In this document: in pieces, positions 60,970 to 64,000 of the stretch
How the letters are laid out: each line of letters starts with the position of its first letter
Position numbering within the stretch: position 1 is the first letter of the stretch
Assembly (NCBI GenBank): GCA_029263015.1
Contig: JAJCYI010000242.1
Coordinates: forward strand, 1 to 64,000
Source: Saprospiraceae bacterium
Lineage (GTDB): Bacteria; Bacteroidota; Bacteroidia; Chitinophagales; Saprospiraceae
Direction: 5' to 3'
Length of the DNA: 64,000 nucleotides
Notes under the pieces: generated by a model
What the model was told of the DNA's origin: nothing
Database searches by the model: none
The model's input: the letters and a program-made list of their open reading frames with translations, nothing else
Made by a program: the position numbers and the translations under genes

Positions 60970-62229
60970 ATGAGTAAAATTACCCTCCGCCTCGGCAAAG
61001 TGGATTCAGGTTCGATGCCTGCCGACAAATTGACTTTCTTGTCAGGCTACCACGCTACCATGTCCAAAGCACTACGTGAAAAGATGGCCTTCCGCGATGA
61101 AGGCGATGGCAGGTGGCGGAAGTTTGAAGAAGTGGCTGGGAATACGGTCAGTGAACTCCAACAGTTCTTGAAAGATGCTGGGTTCATGCCACGAGGAAAT
61201 GTTGATGGCGTATTTGGATACATGACTCATTCTGGTGTGCGTTTGTTTCAAGAATATGTCAGGACGGTAGAAGGGGATGCCTCTATCGGTACACCAGATG
61301 GCATTGCCGGAAAAAATACCTTCCGACATATCGAAAATTGGAAAACTGCAAAAGCAGGAAAACCGGAATTCATTTGCAAATGGGGTCAATCCTCTCCCAA
61401 CACTGGCAGCGAGGAATTTAAGCAATACCTCGCAGTGCTGCAAAAAGCCAAAGATTTATACGTGGCAGAATCGAACCCGATCCTAAAATTCATGGACAAC
61501 ATTTCTTTCGCCAGCGACACCAAAAAAATAACTGACTGGGATACAACGAATGAAACCATCCACTTGGTCGGCATTCGCCGCAACCAAGATAAAATTGCAT
61601 TGAAACGGGGAAATGATGACTTGTTCATTTTACTAATAAATGGCATTGTCTTCAAGTTTTGGGGATCGACCGACCCCAGCCAAACAATGGCTTTCAATTT
61701 TGAAACAAAAAAAGGCCGCATGGACGAGGCTTTCCTCATTGAAGGCCAGCATGTGTACAAATTCGGCTGGCATAAAGTCAGCGATGGGAGGCGGGTGTAC
61801 CGCGCTTTGAAGCCAGCGGATCGGGGCGTCCTGGTGTTTCGTGACCGCGATGACAACAACGCCCTAACCCCTGAAGACATGATGAAAGGCTTGGACAACG
61901 AACCCAACAATTCCATCAATATCCATTGGTCAGGAAAAGGGCATACCAATTATTCCGCTGGCTGCCAGGTAATCGCCGGGCGGAGCTACATCAACCCCGA
62001 AGGACAAATCGTTGACTGCTCGGCTTTTGCATCGCCGGGATATGGCGACCTGGCGAGGAGCAAGACCAGGGGTGCATATAATATGTTGACGGATCTCATC
62101 TTGAATTATGCCCCAGCCGGTGTGCATACCATTGTTTACACATTGGCCCGTGATGAGTCTTCTTTCCTTTCTGAGGATATTGATGAAACGACTATTGAGG
62201 ATTGGATAGAGGGAATGAAAAATGTTTGA
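60970..62229 (+). CDS. peptidoglycan-binding-domain protein, possible L,D-transpeptidase-like end
   Basis: 419 residues starting M-S-K-I-T-L-R-L-G-K, with no signal peptide. Residues about 55-115 form a peptidoglycan-binding (PGBD_1) domain: V-S-E-L-Q-Q-F-L-K-D-A-G-F, D-G-V-F-G-Y-M-T, V-R-L-F-Q-E-Y. The C-terminal half is unrecognised, except N-I-H-W-S-G-K-G-H-T-N-Y-S-A-G-C-Q-V, whose His...S-x-G-C pattern recalls the YkuD L,D-transpeptidase site. Lack of an export signal is odd for a wall-binding protein and would fit secretion by a dedicated apparatus or lytic use. A 14-bp inverted repeat flanks the gene. Confidence 0.72.
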   Translation: MSKITLRLGKVDSGSMPADKLTFLSGYHATMSKALREKMAFRDEGDGRWRKFEEVAGNTVSELQQFLKDAGFMPRGNVDGVFGYMTHSGVRLFQEYVRTVEGDASIGTPDGIAGKNTFRHIENWKTAKAGKPEFICKWGQSSPNTGSEEFKQYLAVLQKAKDLYVAESNPILKFMDNISFASDTKKITDWDTTNETIHLVGIRRNQDKIALKRGNDDLFILLINGIVFKFWGSTDPSQTMAFNFETKKGRMDEAFLIEGQHVYKFGWHKVSDGRRVYRALKPADRGVLVFRDRDDNNALTPEDMMKGLDNEPNNSINIHWSGKGHTNYSAGCQVIAGRSYINPEGQIVDCSAFASPGYGDLARSKTRGAYNMLTDLILNYAPAGVHTIVYTLARDESSFLSEDIDETTIEDWIEGMKNV

Positions 62230-62548
62230 GGCTTTTTTCTTTGACAAATCCCATAAGCTTAGCGCAAATCGGATTACGGTGCAGCGCACCTAAACTGTCG
62301 TTCAATAAATTACACGAAAATTATAAAAGAGCTATCTTTTTAAACAAAAAAAGTATAGACTAAACCAATGCATGAAATTTAATTGTTTCGATATTAAACA
62401 TAAAATCCATAATTTAATATCGCTTTATTAAAGGATTAATTAATAGCATAAAATTTAGTCACACCATAAATGGCAAAATAATAAACTTCAACCATTGAAT
62501 AAATTAATTAATTTTTCAACCATTTTTATCAAACAATTCATTGGCACA
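62230..62548. other. intergenic region with repeat fragment
   Basis: CTTTGACAAATCCC at 62239-62252 repeats the arm of the element at 60511-60632. GGTGCAGCGCACC at 62278-62290 is a small hairpin, possibly the terminator of the preceding gene. The remainder is A/T-rich and without recognisable features. Confidence 0.55.
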
Positions 62549-63292
62549 ATGCCGATGCATATTGAAGGTTATAAATTCATAAAAAAACATAGACCCTGGA
62601 CGGGCATGGACAAGTATGGATGGGCAGCAAAATTATTATTGTTTGCAGCCATTTTATTGGGGATATTTTTATTTTGGGATGTATTTCTTTTGGCAAAAGA
62701 CGCCGTGATTCATCCAGATGTGTCTGGCGCAAGCATCAGTTCTTTTTTCACTGATTTTTCCTTTGATAAATTTGATTGGATCCTGGGTGGCTCCAAAAAA
62801 TATTTAGTCCTAATTGTTTTAGAAATTTTTACCTTCCACTTTATTCAAAGGACACTGGAAATTCAAATGGGAAGAGAACCAGAGAATACATTTAAAATAT
62901 TTATTGCTGCAGAAAAAAGAATGATAAAGGTATCGATCATTGCTTATATCATGGAAATAATAACCATTACCATAGTTTCCACATTACTTGGATTAATTGG
63001 CCTTAAATCTACTTTGGGACAACCTTCTGAATATTTAATTCAATTTTATTTTCTCGGATTTATCATTATTGACAATTACCATGAATGCTTTAGACTGTCA
63101 ATAAAAGAAAGTAGAAAAAAGGCAAAAGAGGTGATGGGAATAGCAGTCGCCATTGGTGGTGTGGCTTATTTTTTAATGTATATTCCCATTATTGGCGTGG
63201 TCGCTGCCACCATGATCGGAGCCGTCACAGCCACGTTGGCCATGCAGCGATTTTCACCGTTGGAGGTTGCGGAGGAGGAGGAACTCGTTTGA
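62549..63292 (+). CDS. multi-pass membrane protein, function unknown
   Basis: 247 residues from the ATG at 62549 (M-P-M-H-I-E-G-Y); an in-frame TTG at 62495 would add 18 residues. Four hydrophobic segments: about 25-45, 85-105, 140-165 and 205-235. Between them lie basic stretches (E-S-R-K-K-A-K-E-V-M). The C-terminus is acidic (V-A-E-E-E-E-L-V). No family recognised. It lies between the peptidoglycan-binding gene and the convergent VWA gene. Confidence 0.7.
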   Translation: MPMHIEGYKFIKKHRPWTGMDKYGWAAKLLLFAAILLGIFLFWDVFLLAKDAVIHPDVSGASISSFFTDFSFDKFDWILGGSKKYLVLIVLEIFTFHFIQRTLEIQMGREPENTFKIFIAAEKRMIKVSIIAYIMEIITITIVSTLLGLIGLKSTLGQPSEYLIQFYFLGFIIIDNYHECFRLSIKESRKKAKEVMGIAVAIGGVAYFLMYIPIIGVVAATMIGAVTATLAMQRFSPLEVAEEEELV

Positions 63293-63362
63293 GAAATTGG
63301 AAATTGGAAATTAGAAATCTTCAGATCAAAATTCCTAATTTTTAATTCTCAATTCTCAATTC
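63293..63362. repeat. heptamer arrays between convergent genes
   Basis: GAAATTGGAAATTGGAAATT on the left and TTCTCAATTCTCAATTCTCA on the right, the latter being 7-bp units. The two sides are partly complementary, and the gap between the two stop codons holds nothing else. Confidence 0.7.
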
Positions 63363-64000
63363 TCAATTAACCTTCCCATATTTCTTTTTTCTGTTCATCA
63401 TCTGCACTGCCAATTCAATTCCGTAAGGTGTCAGCGGGTACATATTAAATACTTGCCTTAAAATGCTAACAGTCATGGAGCCTGACCAATATCGGTGGTC
63501 GAGCGGGTTCATCCAGGCAATGCGGGGGAATCGATTTTTTAATTCCCGCCAATCATTCATGCTCCGTTCGGAAAGTTCATAGGGGGCCATATCTGCGTCG
63601 CCGATAATAAATACACTGTAATTTTTATCGTTCAACATTATTTTATCCAATGATTCAAAACGGGAGCGTTGTGGGTCGGTAAAAGCGCCGCCATAAATAG
63701 TATTGTGATAATAATAGGTTTTTAAATCGTGCGCAAAACGGCGTGTCATTTTTGAAAAAAGTTTGGTCACGTTTTTAATATATGGCGACATGGACCAGCC
63801 TCCATTATCGATCAATAAAATGACCTGGACTTTTTGGTCTATTTTTTCTTTTTGGTGCGGGAGAAAAAGCCCTCCTTGCTTCACCCCTTCTTTTATTGTT
63901 TGTGGAATATCCAATTGCAGTTCCGCCGTTTCATCTTCGATGCCTTTGAGGAAAGAAAGTGCCACATCAATGTTATTGTCGTCCAGTGCTATTTTAGTGT
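63363..64000 (-). CDS. VWA-domain protein (partial, 5' end beyond window)
   Basis: The reading frame stays open to the window edge, so at least 212 residues are present and the start lies outside. The visible part is a von Willebrand A fold: V-Q-V-I-L-L-I-D-N-G-G-W-S-M, the V-F-I-I-G-D-A-D-M-A strand, and R-I-A-W-M-N-P. The MIDAS is degenerate: D-N-G-G-W-S replaces D-x-S-x-S, so metal-dependent binding is doubtful. Such CoxE-like VWA proteins usually work with a MoxR-type AAA ATPase, which may lie beyond the edge. Confidence 0.78.
   Translation of the reverse strand, partial: TKIALDDNNIDVALSFLKGIEDETAELQLDIPQTIKEGVKQGGLFLPHQKEKIDQKVQVILLIDNGGWSMSPYIKNVTKLFSKMTRRFAHDLKTYYYHNTIYGGAFTDPQRSRFESLDKIMLNDKNYSVFIIGDADMAPYELSERSMNDWRELKNRFPRIAWMNPLDHRYWSGSMTVSILRQVFNMYPLTPYGIELAVQMMNRKKKYGKVN

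Overview
The window reads as a chromosomal segment of a Bacteroidota bacterium, most likely from the Saprospiraceae or a related group. The evidence is type IX secretion (Por) C-terminal sorting domains, SprB-type adhesin repeats, a DUF1573-YajC-YbbR gene run, a futalosine-pathway menaquinone gene (mqnB) and moderate GC. No rRNA, tRNA, CRISPR array, prophage or conventional insertion sequence is recognisable. The placement rests on protein families only and cannot be taken to genus.

Layout. (1) 0.3-10.2 kb: housekeeping genes, mostly on the + strand: folP, a three-helix membrane protein with a SPOR-like tail, aroK (opposite strand), DUF1573 lipoprotein, yajC, ybbR-like, mqnB, two alpha/beta hydrolases with an Asp nucleophile (one MEST-like, one haloalkane-dehalogenase-like) and a DUF983 protein. 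(2) 10.2-28.6 kb: a long minus-strand block for acyl-CoA metabolism: two quinone-oxidoreductase-type MDR proteins, a molybdopterin oxidoreductase, enoyl-CoA hydratase, a BCCP-carboxyltransferase fusion, CurA-like reductase, three SDRs, an APH-type kinase beside an ACAD11-type acyl-CoA dehydrogenase, MaoC hydratase, long-chain acyl-CoA synthetase, a second acyl-CoA dehydrogenase, and a TetR regulator at the upstream end. The kinase-ACAD pair suggests 4-hydroxyacyl-CoA (levulinate-like or 4-hydroxy-fatty-acid) catabolism. (3) 28.9-38 kb: lipase, PhnP-like hydrolase, fabG, a winged-helix regulator, M14 peptidase, a REP-associated transposase (RAYT) with REP-like palindromes, a methyltransferase and a GNAT acetyltransferase. 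(4) 38-60.5 kb: large envelope proteins (propeller-SprB-OmpA, YCF48-like, beta-helix-SprB, sortilin-like), an AAA/DUF4143 ATPase, and a heavy-metal RND pump operon with a His-rich secreted protein. (5) 60.9-64 kb: a peptidoglycan-binding protein, a membrane protein and a VWA protein cut by the window end.

The strongest non-gene signal is the density of palindromic and heptameric repeats in nearly every intergenic space. They include several distinct dispersed palindrome families. The AGACCTGTCAGG family occurs four times, each time just upstream of a start codon, with outer arms conserved and inner arms varying in complementary fashion. Other signals are palindromes nested within palindromes, two MITE-like families, a RAYT with its own REP set, heptamer arrays that also invade a coding sequence, and a 35-bp perfect palindrome read in frame inside an oxidoreductase gene. 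Together they point to an active repeat-generating system, of which the RAYT is the only visible enzyme.
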